Assembly: GCA_024403695.1 (NCBI GenBank)
Contig: JAKSRI010000017.1
Coordinates: 1-56,835, forward strand
Length of the DNA: 56,835 nt
Direction of reading: 5' to 3'
Source of the DNA: Saccharofermentans sp.
GTDB lineage: Bacteria > Bacillota > Clostridia > Saccharofermentanales > Saccharofermentanaceae
The position numbers were made by a program, and so were the translations under genes. The notes under the pieces were generated by a model. That model was not told the DNA's origin and made no database searches. It saw only the letters and a list, made by a program, of their open reading frames with translations. Below are positions 8,144 through 17,383 of the stretch, piece by piece (position 1 is the first letter of the stretch; every line of letters begins with the position of its first letter).

Positions 8144-9238
8144 ATGAACAATAAAAGACTAAATCAGAAAAAAGTAAAAGTTATGGCTATGACTATTACT
8201 TCAGCTATTTTATTTTCTGCATGTGCAATAGATATGGATAAGGTTAAGGAAGCAACTATTGATCTTGGTTATGACTTGCAGTCTGCTTTTACAGAAGACG
8301 AAAGCGAACCAACTGTAGCAGAGACTGAGCCAGTAACAACTGAGGAGACTGTGGCAGAGACAGAAACTATTCAGGAGACAGCACCTGTAAAGGAAATCGT
8401 CACACCAGAACCAACAGAGGAGCCAACACCAGAACCAACTCCAACGGAAGAACCAACACCAGAGCCTACACTTGCGCCAGAGAGAGTAGACTTTTCAGAA
8501 TTAACAGAAGATCAGCTCACAGATGACATTACTTTGTATACTGAGCAGTTTGAAGAGCACTATGCTATTTCTGTTGATACTAGAGTAGCAGACTTTTCTG
8601 GCAACAGATTGGCATTATCTTCAGAGAAGGAAATCGTTTCAGTAACAGCTGTTAACTTGTATCTCGATGGATTCTACTATGAAGCCGAGGGAATGTATCT
8701 TAGATACAGAAATGAAGGTCTTGCTGAGACTGGTATTCTTACAGGAATGATTCCTAGTGAGATAGTTGATGAAGAGATTGATGAGGATGAGATCCCTGAA
8801 GAAATCGATATAGATACTTACGAGATAGCAGATGAAGATGTATATCATGTAGTAGTTAATTACGAGTATCATGTAACTAATAGATTGTTTACTGTAAATA
8901 TGAGTTATGAAGTTACAAGAGGTGATGAAGTAATTACAAGTTCCGAGGAAGTATTAACAGTAGATATTTATACAGGACAAACAATTACTTTTGATATGCT
9001 CTTCAAAGATCCAGATGCAGTTCTTAATTCAATTAATGAAGAGATACTTGAGAAATCAGAAGTTAATAAGGCTAAGACTTCAGATATTCACGATGTAACT
9101 ATGGTATTTGATAGTGATAATAAAAATACATATATAATAGTAAGTGGATATGTAAAGGATGAGGAAATTAGCTTAGAAATAGATATTGATGATTATAAAG
9201 ATTTGATGACTAGATACGGAAGAATAGTCCTATTTTGA
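8144..9238 (+). CDS. Lipoprotein with Thr/Glu/Pro linker and DUF3298-like C-terminal region
   Basis: 364 residues with a lipobox LFSAC (lipidated C27). A roughly 90-residue low-complexity linker rich in Glu, Thr and Pro (EEPTPEPT units) follows, and then a folded acidic domain. The C-terminal part has the pattern of DUF3298/RsiV-like domains (VDIYTGQTITFDMLFKDP), which are found in extracytoplasmic lipoproteins and anti-sigma factors; this family link is tentative. ATG 8144 follows TTTATGGAGG. It lies 70 bp after the MacB-like gene, on the far side of a terminator, and may belong to the same functional unit at the cell surface. There is no catalytic motif I can name. Confidence 0.6.
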   Translation: MNNKRLNQKKVKVMAMTITSAILFSACAIDMDKVKEATIDLGYDLQSAFTEDESEPTVAETEPVTTEETVAETETIQETAPVKEIVTPEPTEEPTPEPTPTEEPTPEPTLAPERVDFSELTEDQLTDDITLYTEQFEEHYAISVDTRVADFSGNRLALSSEKEIVSVTAVNLYLDGFYYEAEGMYLRYRNEGLAETGILTGMIPSEIVDEEIDEDEIPEEIDIDTYEIADEDVYHVVVNYEYHVTNRLFTVNMSYEVTRGDEVITSSEEVLTVDIYTGQTITFDMLFKDPDAVLNSINEEILEKSEVNKAKTSDIHDVTMVFDSDNKNTYIIVSGYVKDEEISLEIDIDDYKDLMTRYGRIVLF

Positions 9239-9499
9239 TAAAAAATTAACGATATATAACCTCTTTTACAACGATTACATAAAAATTCAACAAATGGCAA
9301 AGTGACAAACAAACAAATCGCACAAAAAAAAGTTGCATATCTGTGTAATTTGTTGTAAACTTCGACTGTAAGAATTCGCGTTTTGTAGAATCATGTATTT
9401 TGCAGGCAGGCGAATCACGTATCTTCCATTAGATGCGTAAGCAAAATTTGGTCCTAACGGACGGAAATAAAACCTTAATTTTATGAGGAGGCAAAAACA
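9239..9499 (+). promoter_or_regulatory. Upstream region of the cellodextrin locus
   Basis: A 261-bp AT-rich gap in front of the solute-binding protein gene. Possible promoter elements are TTGCAT (9333-9338) with TAAACT (9356-9361) at 17-bp spacing, and a second -10-like TAGAAT at 9386-9391. Neither is a full consensus match. No convincing LacI-type or catabolite-repression palindrome was found. The ribosome binding site GAGGAGG immediately before ATG 9500 is strong. Confidence 0.35.
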
Positions 9500-10933
9500 A
9501 TGAAGACAAAGAAGATTGTTGCTTTAGTTCTTTCTATGGCAATGGTTCTCGGTGTTGCTGCTTGTTCTAAGGACTCTGCAGAGACACAGGCTCCAGCTGG
9601 CGATGCTGCTACAACAACAGCTGCTGCTACAACAGCAGGTGCTGCTGAGACAACAGAGGCTGCTCCAGTAGAGACACAGGAGATTGTTGTAGACACAAGC
9701 AACTACAAGGAAGAGGAAGTAGCTACAGACGTTGCTAACACAGACGACAAGGATGGCGAGCTCGTTATCTTCGGATTCAACGATGAGTTCATGTCCAGAA
9801 TCAACGAGTATTCTGAGATTCAGATCGATGCTGATCACTATCAGATCACACCAAACGATGGTTCTGCTTACACAATCCTTCTTGACACAGTTCTTTCATC
9901 TGGTGAGGGTGCTCCAGACCTTTTCGCTTGTGATGCTGACTACGTTAAGAAGTACATCGTTTCTGATGCTACAGTATCTATCAACAGCCTTGGTATCGCT
10001 TATGATGAGCTTTCCGAGATGTATGATTACACACTCAGATTCGGTGCTGATGACAACTCCGTAATCAAGGGTGTTACATGGCAGGCTTGCCCATGTGGCG
10101 TTTTCTACAACAGAACAGTAGCTCAGAACACTCTCGGTGTTTCTGATCCAGAGGATGTTGCTCCATTCTTCGCAACTTGGGATGCATTCCTTGATGCAGC
10201 TGAGACAGTTGCTGAGGCTGGTGACTACAGAATCGTTTCTGGTTGGGATGATGTATTTAAGTCTTACCTCAACAGCCGTAAGGCAGGTTGGGTAGTAGAT
10301 GGTAAGGTTAATATCGACCAGTCTCTCGTAGACTTCTTCGATACAGCTCTTGCTCTCTATGATGGCGACCTCACATGGGGTACATCACAGTGGTCCGGTG
10401 ACTGGACAACAAACGCAACAAACGAGACAGTTCTTTCTTACTGGGGTCCAATGTGGCTTGGCTACTCCCTCGGTATGAACAACGGTGATTCTAACCCAAC
10501 TGCTGGTGACTGGGGTATGGTTTCTGCTCCAACAACATGGTACTGGGGTGGTACATGGATCATGGCTTCTAAGTACTGCGATAAGCAGGCTGACGTTGCT
10601 CAGATCATGAGAGACGTATGTATCGATGAGGGTACACTCTCTTCTATCAACACAAAGTACGGTGATTTCGTAAACAACATCGCTTACATGACATCTGTTG
10701 CTTCTGATAGCACAGCTGGTGTAGAGTGGCTCGGCGGCCAGAACCCATTTGGTGTTCTCCTTGATGCTGCTAAGACAATCGACAACTCTTCTGTAGGTAT
10801 CGATGATGCTTCTATCAACGGCTTGTTCACATCTGTTGTAACTTCTTATGTACAGGGTGATATCCCATCTGTATCTGAGGCTAAGACAGAGTTCACAAAC
10901 CAGGTTATCGCTGGTGGTTTTGCTAATGCCTAA
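9500..10933 (+). CDS. Sugar-binding lipoprotein (extracellular solute-binding protein family 1)
   Basis: 477 residues; the lipobox GVAAC gives lipidated C22, followed by an Ala/Thr-rich spacer (to about residue 60) and a solute-binding domain rich in Trp and Tyr (for example near YWGPMWLG and TWYWGGTWIM), as expected for stacking on sugar rings. It captures ligand outside the cell and hands it to the two permeases encoded next. Because cellobiose and cellodextrin phosphorylases follow in the same locus, cello-oligosaccharides are the likely ligand; that is inference. The codon usage is as biased as in ribosomal genes, and a strong hairpin follows the gene, so high abundance relative to the permeases is expected. 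Confidence 0.9.
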   Translation: MKTKKIVALVLSMAMVLGVAACSKDSAETQAPAGDAATTTAAATTAGAAETTEAAPVETQEIVVDTSNYKEEEVATDVANTDDKDGELVIFGFNDEFMSRINEYSEIQIDADHYQITPNDGSAYTILLDTVLSSGEGAPDLFACDADYVKKYIVSDATVSINSLGIAYDELSEMYDYTLRFGADDNSVIKGVTWQACPCGVFYNRTVAQNTLGVSDPEDVAPFFATWDAFLDAAETVAEAGDYRIVSGWDDVFKSYLNSRKAGWVVDGKVNIDQSLVDFFDTALALYDGDLTWGTSQWSGDWTTNATNETVLSYWGPMWLGYSLGMNNGDSNPTAGDWGMVSAPTTWYWGGTWIMASKYCDKQADVAQIMRDVCIDEGTLSSINTKYGDFVNNIAYMTSVASDSTAGVEWLGGQNPFGVLLDAAKTIDNSSVGIDDASINGLFTSVVTSYVQGDIPSVSEAKTEFTNQVIAGGFANA

Positions 10934-10971
10934 TCTTTGATAGGTTATACAGTAATTAACTAAGGTAATGT

Positions 10972-11010
10972 GCGGGGCGGGGACAAAACCCTGCCCCGCA
11001 TTTTCCTTTT
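10972..11010 (+). terminator. Hairpin between the binding protein and permease genes
   Basis: An 11-bp GC-rich stem (GCGGGGCGGGG with CCCTGCCCCGC, one G.U) with loop ACAAAA is followed by ATTTTCCTTTT. It is 38 bp after the binding protein stop and 42 bp before the permease start. Such partial terminators commonly keep permease levels below binding-protein levels by limited read-through or by stabilising the upstream mRNA. Confidence 0.85.
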
Positions 11011-11051
11011 ACTAAAAATTTAGGGCAAAAAAATTTTGGAGAGTGACGAAG

Positions 11052-13790
11052 ATGGCAAGAGGTACTAATAATGGCGGCCACAAGGGCTTGTCATATACCA
11101 AATTCGGATACATCTTTATCGCCCCATTCGTTATCGTTTATACAATCTTTAGCTTATATCCATTGCTTACTACATTCTGGTACAGTGTATGTAATCCAAA
11201 GTCTAACGAGGCGGATTTCTGGGGTTTCGGAAACAAAGACGTATTTTATGATCGTTATCTTGATCTTACAGATAGAGCTATCTATCCAGATCAGGAGTCC
11301 TTTGAGAAGGCTACTAACATCTCAATGGCAGATTATCAGCTTATCAGAGATTACTTTAAAGTACAGGACAACGCTGATGACTACTTGAGTGAAGAATATC
11401 TTGGCGACATCATTAACATTGGCACTAAGGATAATGGTAGTGGTGTTACACTTTCTGCAGATACAATCAAGGTACTTGAGCAGGCTAAGAATGATAAGAG
11501 CATGCTCCCACTTACTGAGAGTTATATCGCAGATCCAGAGAACAACGCTTATACAGATATGTTCAACTGGAAGGACACTTACAACGATCCACAGGCTTTT
11601 TCTGAGGATAACGTTGGTAAGATTTACAACACTCTTGATGCAATTGTTAATGCTGATGCATCAGAGGATACAGAGACTGAGGATAACCTCAATCAGTCTA
11701 TCATCGTAATGGACGATGGTTTCTTGGATATCATTGATGCATTGAGTGATGATAGCGAGTTTACACCAGAGCAGAAGGCTATCGTAGCTAAGATCGCTGA
11801 GAACATTGGTGTAGATGATCTTAAGGCATACTTCGAGGGCGTTAAGTCTGGTGATAACACAATTGACGATGCTTCTTTCTACTATGCAGTAAGAAACCTT
11901 AACACAGCAACTTCTTCTTTCATCTGGGAAGATGAGAATGGTGAGATGCAGAAGGGTGTATTCGAGATTAAGCTCACAAGTGCTGAGACATATCTCCAGA
12001 AGAATGTATGGGTTTCCACTATTACTTCTTTGAATACATACTCTGATTTCCCAGCATACAGCACTCGTGAGAAGAGCTTGTATGCTGATAAGGATGCAAT
12101 TCTTGCAGACCTTACAACACTTAGCAATGCAGGTATTATCACAGTTGAGACATATAAGGTTGAGGGTGATAAGATCACATTGGTTAAGCCAGAAGGTAGA
12201 GAAGGTGTTGAGTATACAGCAAACTTCTTGCAGATGATCGAGAAGGAGTCTGATGCCGTTCTTGGTGATGGTAACGCAGCTATCGGTCAGCTTAAGAACT
12301 ACTATGATTCTGTAGTATTTACAGATTTTTCTAAGGACAATGCACCTGCTTCCCCTGTAGTAGAGGCTAACAACGCAGGTTATAAGATTGAGCAGTACAC
12401 AACAATCAACGGTGAGCTTGATATCGATAAGTACCTCGAGTACAAGACAGCTGTTGGTCTTAAGGATGCTCTCAGCTATGACAACTACGTTAGAATGGAT
12501 AACGAGATGAAGGCTGAGAATAAGAGACAGGCTGAGGCTATCATCGCTACAAACTACCAGGATCCAGCTGTAAGAGAGTATGGTTCTGCTGTAGATGAAG
12601 AGCTTGTTGATTTTGATACAAATGTATTCTCATTCGATGTTGATAAGAAGGGCGAGGGTCTTGATGACAGAATTACTGTCGAGGGTAACACTCTCCAGGA
12701 GCAGCTCGACTTCCTTACTCCAATTTACGAAGATCACCTTGTAAAGGACGCTGATATCATCAACGGACCAGTAAAGGGTGATGATGGTAAGAGAATTGAG
12801 TACCGTGACGGCCTTAAGGGTTGTAAGGGTACAGACCGTTTCCAGATTAGATCTGCATATTATGATGTATATCTCCGACTCCTCAATGCAGAGAGACAGA
12901 TTAAGAACCCAACAGGTATTCTTTCTCAGGTTGACTCTACTAAGGAGTACATCTTCACAGGCGGAGAGAACTTCAGACTTGTATTTACAGATAAGACAAC
13001 AAGAGACACAGTATTTGGATCTTTCGTATCCACAGGTGTTCTCTGGATCATGGGCTTTATTCCACAGATCCTCCTTGCTCTTCTCTTGTCTAACTGGTTC
13101 ACAGACAACAGATTGCACCTTAAGGGTCTCAACCTCATGAAGGCTCTTATGTATTTGCCAAACGTTATCACCGCGGTAACAATCGCCGTATTCTTCAGAC
13201 GAATCTTTAACTATTCATCTGGTGGATCTATGTCAGCTTCTCAGATCGTTCTCCGTAAGCTCACAGGTCACGGTTATAACTTCTTTGCAAGCCCATGGGC
13301 TTCTAGATGGCTCGTTGCATTTATTAACTTCTGGATGTGGTATGGTAATACAATGATCGTATTGATCGCTGGTATTACATCTATCAATGAGTCTCTCTTC
13401 GAGTCTGCTCAGATTGATGGTGCTAACAGCTTCCAGACATACACAAAGATTACACTTCCACTTTTGAGACCAATCCTTCTCTATACATTCGTATCTTCTT
13501 TGATCGGTGGTCTCCAGATGTACGATATTCCAAAGAATATCATCAACACATCTGCTCTCATCAACTTCAACGGAACACGTATCTACTCTTTGAGAACAGT
13601 TCTTATGTATGTTAATGAGATTGCCTTCGGTGCTGGTAACAACAAGCAGATTGGACGTGCTTCTGCAGTATCCTTGATCTTGTTCTGTGTTACAACAGTA
13701 CTCTCTATCCTCATCTTCTACATGATGAGAGATAAGGATGCAGCTAAGGCTGCTAAGGCAAAGAAAATGGCAAGAAAGGCAGGAAAATAA
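11052..13790 (+). CDS. MalF-type sugar permease with giant extracytoplasmic insertion
   Basis: The start is taken as ATG 11052 because GGAGAG (11038-11043) lies 8 nt before it; the GTG at 11043 overlaps that site. The product is 912 residues, about three times the usual MalF-type length of about 300. The first helix (about residues 17-42, APFVIVYTIFSLYPLL) is followed by roughly 600 mostly acidic, soluble residues, then the transmembrane core from about residue 654 to the end. The EAA motif is intact (ESAQIDGANSFQTYTKITLP). The insertion occupies the P2 loop position that in E. coli MalF contacts the binding protein, but is far larger. The frame is open throughout with uniform codon use, so it is not an assembly artefact in any obvious way. 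It is the likely cellodextrin importer subunit. Confidence 0.88.
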   Translation: MARGTNNGGHKGLSYTKFGYIFIAPFVIVYTIFSLYPLLTTFWYSVCNPKSNEADFWGFGNKDVFYDRYLDLTDRAIYPDQESFEKATNISMADYQLIRDYFKVQDNADDYLSEEYLGDIINIGTKDNGSGVTLSADTIKVLEQAKNDKSMLPLTESYIADPENNAYTDMFNWKDTYNDPQAFSEDNVGKIYNTLDAIVNADASEDTETEDNLNQSIIVMDDGFLDIIDALSDDSEFTPEQKAIVAKIAENIGVDDLKAYFEGVKSGDNTIDDASFYYAVRNLNTATSSFIWEDENGEMQKGVFEIKLTSAETYLQKNVWVSTITSLNTYSDFPAYSTREKSLYADKDAILADLTTLSNAGIITVETYKVEGDKITLVKPEGREGVEYTANFLQMIEKESDAVLGDGNAAIGQLKNYYDSVVFTDFSKDNAPASPVVEANNAGYKIEQYTTINGELDIDKYLEYKTAVGLKDALSYDNYVRMDNEMKAENKRQAEAIIATNYQDPAVREYGSAVDEELVDFDTNVFSFDVDKKGEGLDDRITVEGNTLQEQLDFLTPIYEDHLVKDADIINGPVKGDDGKRIEYRDGLKGCKGTDRFQIRSAYYDVYLRLLNAERQIKNPTGILSQVDSTKEYIFTGGENFRLVFTDKTTRDTVFGSFVSTGVLWIMGFIPQILLALLLSNWFTDNRLHLKGLNLMKALMYLPNVITAVTIAVFFRRIFNYSSGGSMSASQIVLRKLTGHGYNFFASPWASRWLVAFINFWMWYGNTMIVLIAGITSINESLFESAQIDGANSFQTYTKITLPLLRPILLYTFVSSLIGGLQMYDIPKNIINTSALINFNGTRIYSLRTVLMYVNEIAFGAGNNKQIGRASAVSLILFCVTTVLSILIFYMMRDKDAAKAAKAKKMARKAGK

Positions 13791-13792
13791 TC

Positions 13793-14671
13793 ATGGCTAA
13801 GAACGATGAACCAAAGCTTCATTCCAAATCTGGACAGATTGCATTTGAGTCTACTATTGTTTATGTCGTAGTTATCTTCTTTGCAATCTTGGCTATTATC
13901 CCATTCTGGTACATGTTCATGAATGCTACATGGGATTCTGTACACGTACAGTCACACTTCCTCTTGTATCCTAAGTTCGATGGATTTAAGAGTCTTAGAG
14001 CTAACTGGGCATACCTTGCTAACAAGGCATCCTTTAAGTTCGCAAGAGGTTTCTTTAACTCAGCTGTTATCTCAACATCTGCTACATTGTTGACAGTATA
14101 CTTCTCAGCTCTTACTGCTTACGGTCTTACTGTTTACCAGTTCAAGGGTAAGAAGACAATCTTCGCAATTATCGTAGGTGTTATGATGGTTCCTACAGCT
14201 GTAAACATCACTGGTTTCTATAAGCTCATGGAGACAATGAACCTCATTAATACAAAGTGGCCATTGATTCTCCCAGCTATCGCAGCTCCTTCAACAGTAT
14301 TCTTTATCAAGCAGTATCTTGATTCTTCACTTTCTGTTGAAATCATTGAGGCTTCTAGAATTGATGGTGCAGGCGAGTTCTTTACATTCAATAAGATCTG
14401 TCTCCCAATCATGATTCCAGCTGTTGCTACACAGGCTATCTTCTCCTTCTTGGGTTCTTGGAACAACTTCTTCGCTCCATCTATCCTCTTGACAAAGACA
14501 AGTGAGAAGACACTTCCATTGATGGTAGCCCTCCTCAGCTCTGACCGAGTTGTAGAGTATGGTGCTGTATATCTTGGACTTTCCGCTTCTGTAGTACCTG
14601 TAGTTATCGTTTACGCTTTCCTCCAGCGCTTCATCATTCAGGGTGTTGCTGCCGGCGGTGTTAAGGAGTAA
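13793..14671 (+). CDS. MalG-type sugar ABC transporter permease (cellodextrin locus)
   Basis: 292 residues, of normal MalG length, with six predicted membrane helices. The EAA loop reads [23 protein letters not shown] and the C-terminal tail is [11 protein letters not shown]. The start codon lies 2 bp after the stop of the large permease, so the two are probably translationally coupled and form the heterodimeric channel. The ATPase is not in the window. The gene is followed by a strong terminator and then cellobiose phosphorylase. Confidence 0.9.
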   Translation: MAKNDEPKLHSKSGQIAFESTIVYVVVIFFAILAIIPFWYMFMNATWDSVHVQSHFLLYPKFDGFKSLRANWAYLANKASFKFARGFFNSAVISTSATLLTVYFSALTAYGLTVYQFKGKKTIFAIIVGVMMVPTAVNITGFYKLMETMNLINTKWPLILPAIAAPSTVFFIKQYLDSSLSVEIIEASRIDGAGEFFTFNKICLPIMIPAVATQAIFSFLGSWNNFFAPSILLTKTSEKTLPLMVALLSSDRVVEYGAVYLGLSASVVPVVIVYAFLQRFIIQGVAAGGVKE

Positions 14672-14705
14672 TAACTACTTAAATTGCATAAAGCAAAAAA
14701 TAAAT

Positions 14706-14735
14706 AGCGTCTCTCGAAAGAGAGGCGCTATTTTT
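14706..14735 (+). terminator. Rho-independent terminator after the permease genes
   Basis: A 10-bp stem AGCGTCTCTC/GAGAGGCGCT closes a GAAA tetraloop and is followed by ATTTTTA. It separates the transporter transcript from the phosphorylase genes, which therefore need read-through or a promoter in the next 95 bp; a TAAAAT at 14782-14787 is a possible -10 there. Confidence 0.88.
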
Positions 14736-14831
14736 ATATATAGATGTCCAAGTATTAATAGATATTTAATAAAAGATAGTGTAAAATTGAAGTACTGTTT
14801 AGTAAAAATCACAATAATGGAGGCAAGACAT

Positions 14832-17306
14832 ATGAAGTTTGGTCATTTCGATGACGCTAGAAGAGAGTACGTCATCAATACCCCAAGAACACCATATCCT
14901 TGGATCAACTATCTTGGAACTCAGGGATTCTTCTCATTGATTTCCAACACAGCAGGAGGTTATAGCTTCTATAAGGATGCTAGACTCCGTAGAATTACAC
15001 GTTATCGTTACAACAACGTACCTATCGATATGGGTGGTCGTTATTTCTATATTAATGATAATGGTACAATCTGGAACCCAGGTTGGTCTCCAGTAAAGAC
15101 TGAACTTGATTCATATGAGTGCCGTCATGGTATGGGATATACAGTAATCGAGGGTAAGAAGAATGGTCTTAAGGCTGAGGTTACATTCTTCGTACCACAG
15201 GATTACGATGGAGAGGTTCAGCAGCTTGTTCTTACAAACGAGGGTGATGCAGCTAAGGAGTTTGCACTCTTCTCATTTGCTGAGTGGTGTCTCTGGGATG
15301 CTCAGGATGACTCCAACAACTTCCAGCGTAACTTCTCTACAGGTCGTGTAGAGATTAAGGATTCTGTAATCTACCACAAGACAGAGTACAGAGATCGTCG
15401 TAATCATTATGCTTTCTATTCCGTAAACGATACAATTGACGGATATGATACAGACAGAGATTCATTCATTGGTCTTTACAATGGATTTAACAACCCAGAG
15501 GCTGTTATTGCTGGTAAGGCAACTAACTCTTTCGCAGATGGTTGGGCTCCAATCGCTTCTCACTACAAGAAGATTACTCTTGCTCCAGGTGAGACAAAGA
15601 CATTGGTATTTGTTCTCGGTTATGTTGAGATGCCACAGGATCAGAAGTTTGAGGCTGATGGTAAGACAATCAATAAGGTAAAGGCTCTCGAGATGATCGA
15701 GAAGTTCAATACTCCTGAGAAGTTCGCAGCTGGTATGGCTGAGCTCAAGGCTTACTGGGATCACCTCCTCGGAATCCTCACAGTTGATACACCTGATGAG
15801 AAGGTTAACAGAATGGTTAACATCTGGAACCAGTATCAGTGTATGGTTACATTTAACCTTTCACGTTCTGCTTCTTACTTCGAGTCTGGTATCGGTCGTG
15901 GTATGGGATTCAGAGATTCTAACCAGGACGTTCTCGGATTTGTACACCAGATCCCTGACAGAGCTAAGGAGAGAATTATTGATATCGCTTCAACACAGTT
16001 CCCAGATGGTGGTTGTTATCACCAGTATTCCCCTCTTACAAAGAAGGGTAACGCTGATATCGGTGGTGACTTCTCTGATGATCCACTCTGGCTCATCCTT
16101 TCTGGTTCCGCATATATCAAGGAGACAGGTGACTGGTCTATCCTCGATGAGATGGTTCCATATGATAACGATATGTCCATCGCTCAGACAATGCTCGAGC
16201 ACTTGAAGGTTTCCTTCTATCGTATCGTTAACAACCTTGGACCTCATGGTCTCCCACTCGCAATGAGAGCTGACTGGAATGACTGTATCAACCTTTCATG
16301 CTTCTCTGACACACCAGGTGAGTCTTTCCAGACATATACAAACCCTAAGTTTGCTGCTGAGGGTGGTTACTCTAAGGTAGCTGAGTCTGTATTCGTTGCT
16401 GCACTCTTTACATTCGCAGGTCCTAACTATGTTTCTATCTTGAAGCATGCAGGTAAGGATGATGAGGCTGCTGCAGCTCAGGCTGAGATCGATAAGATGA
16501 AGAAGAACATGATGGAGTCCGCATGGGACGGAGATTGGTTCCTCAGAGCTTATGACGCTAACGGCGAGAAGATGGGTTCTAAGGAGTGCGAGGAAGGTCA
16601 GATCTTCATCGAGCCACAGGGCTTCGCTATCATGTCCGATATGGATGCTGAGGTTACAAAGAAGACTCTCGCGGCTATCGATGAGAGACTTAACACACAG
16701 CATGGTCTTGTACTTAATAACCCAGCATTCTCTAAGTACTATGTACAGTACGGTGAGATTTCTACATATCCAGGTGGATATAAGGAGAACGCTGGTATCT
16801 TCACACATAACAACGCATGGATTATCTGTGCTGCTGCTTATGCTGGTGAGGGTGATCAGGCATTCAAGTACTATTCTGAGATTGCTCCAGCATTTACAGA
16901 AGAGACATCTGATCTCCACAAGACTGAGCCATATGTATATGGTCAGATGATTGGTGGTAAGGATGCTGGTTCTGATATCGGTCAGACAGGCAAGAACTTT
17001 GGTCAGGGTAAGAACTCATGGCTCACAGGTACAGCTGCTTGGAACATGGTAGCTATTTCCCAGTACATCCTCGGTGTACAGGCAGACTTCGATGGTCTTA
17101 AGATTGATCCATCTATCCCATCAAGCTGGGATGGAATGAAGGCTACACGTCAGTTCCGTGGTGCTACATACGAGATCACAGTTAAGAACCCAGATCACGT
17201 ATGCAAGGGCGTTAAGTCCATGGTAGTTGATGGTCAGCCAGTTGCTGGTAACATCATTCCAGTTTCTGAGAGCGGCGTACATACAGTAGAAGTTGTTCTT
17301 GGATAA
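14832..17306 (+). CDS. Cellobiose phosphorylase (GH94)
   Basis: 824 residues from ATG 14832, which has TGGAGG 7 nt upstream; further upstream the frame has no credible start. Cellobiose phosphorylase converts cellobiose and phosphate into glucose and alpha-glucose 1-phosphate in the cytoplasm, saving ATP. An N-terminal beta-sandwich is followed by a helical (alpha/alpha)6 barrel. The GH94 acid motif RADWNDC carries D481 and D484, with the catalytic acid expected in this motif. The C-terminal TGTAAW phosphate-site motif and the GGCYHQYSP segment are present. Length and sequence fit known cellobiose phosphorylases. There is no signal peptide. It acts downstream of the transporter and after cellodextrin phosphorylase has shortened longer chains. 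Confidence 0.92.
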   Translation: MKFGHFDDARREYVINTPRTPYPWINYLGTQGFFSLISNTAGGYSFYKDARLRRITRYRYNNVPIDMGGRYFYINDNGTIWNPGWSPVKTELDSYECRHGMGYTVIEGKKNGLKAEVTFFVPQDYDGEVQQLVLTNEGDAAKEFALFSFAEWCLWDAQDDSNNFQRNFSTGRVEIKDSVIYHKTEYRDRRNHYAFYSVNDTIDGYDTDRDSFIGLYNGFNNPEAVIAGKATNSFADGWAPIASHYKKITLAPGETKTLVFVLGYVEMPQDQKFEADGKTINKVKALEMIEKFNTPEKFAAGMAELKAYWDHLLGILTVDTPDEKVNRMVNIWNQYQCMVTFNLSRSASYFESGIGRGMGFRDSNQDVLGFVHQIPDRAKERIIDIASTQFPDGGCYHQYSPLTKKGNADIGGDFSDDPLWLILSGSAYIKETGDWSILDEMVPYDNDMSIAQTMLEHLKVSFYRIVNNLGPHGLPLAMRADWNDCINLSCFSDTPGESFQTYTNPKFAAEGGYSKVAESVFVAALFTFAGPNYVSILKHAGKDDEAAAAQAEIDKMKKNMMESAWDGDWFLRAYDANGEKMGSKECEEGQIFIEPQGFAIMSDMDAEVTKKTLAAIDERLNTQHGLVLNNPAFSKYYVQYGEISTYPGGYKENAGIFTHNNAWIICAAAYAGEGDQAFKYYSEIAPAFTEETSDLHKTEPYVYGQMIGGKDAGSDIGQTGKNFGQGKNSWLTGTAAWNMVAISQYILGVQADFDGLKIDPSIPSSWDGMKATRQFRGATYEITVKNPDHVCKGVKSMVVDGQPVAGNIIPVSESGVHTVEVVLG

Positions 17307-17330
17307 TTAAACTTGATACTTTAACAGTTG

Positions 17331-17354
17331 CCTCGCTATTAATAGATAGCGGGG
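17331..17354 (+). other. Intergenic hairpin between the two phosphorylase genes
   Basis: The 9-bp stem CCTCGCTAT/ATAGCGGGG (one G.U) with loop TAATAG has no following T-run. It looks like an mRNA-stabilising or processing structure, or a weak terminator, in the 77-bp gap between the GH94 genes. Confidence 0.55.
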
Positions 17355-17383
17355 CATACTGATTATTAGGAGGTAAAGAAATA

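Noticed and set aside
11043..11051. GTG start for the large MalF-type permease
   Set aside because: It overlaps the Shine-Dalgarno sequence GGAGAG; ATG 11052 is correctly spaced.
14643..14831. Longer start of cellobiose phosphorylase
   Set aside because: The extra 63 codons run through a strong terminator and have no ribosome binding site; ATG 14832 has TGGAGG and matches the family N-terminus.
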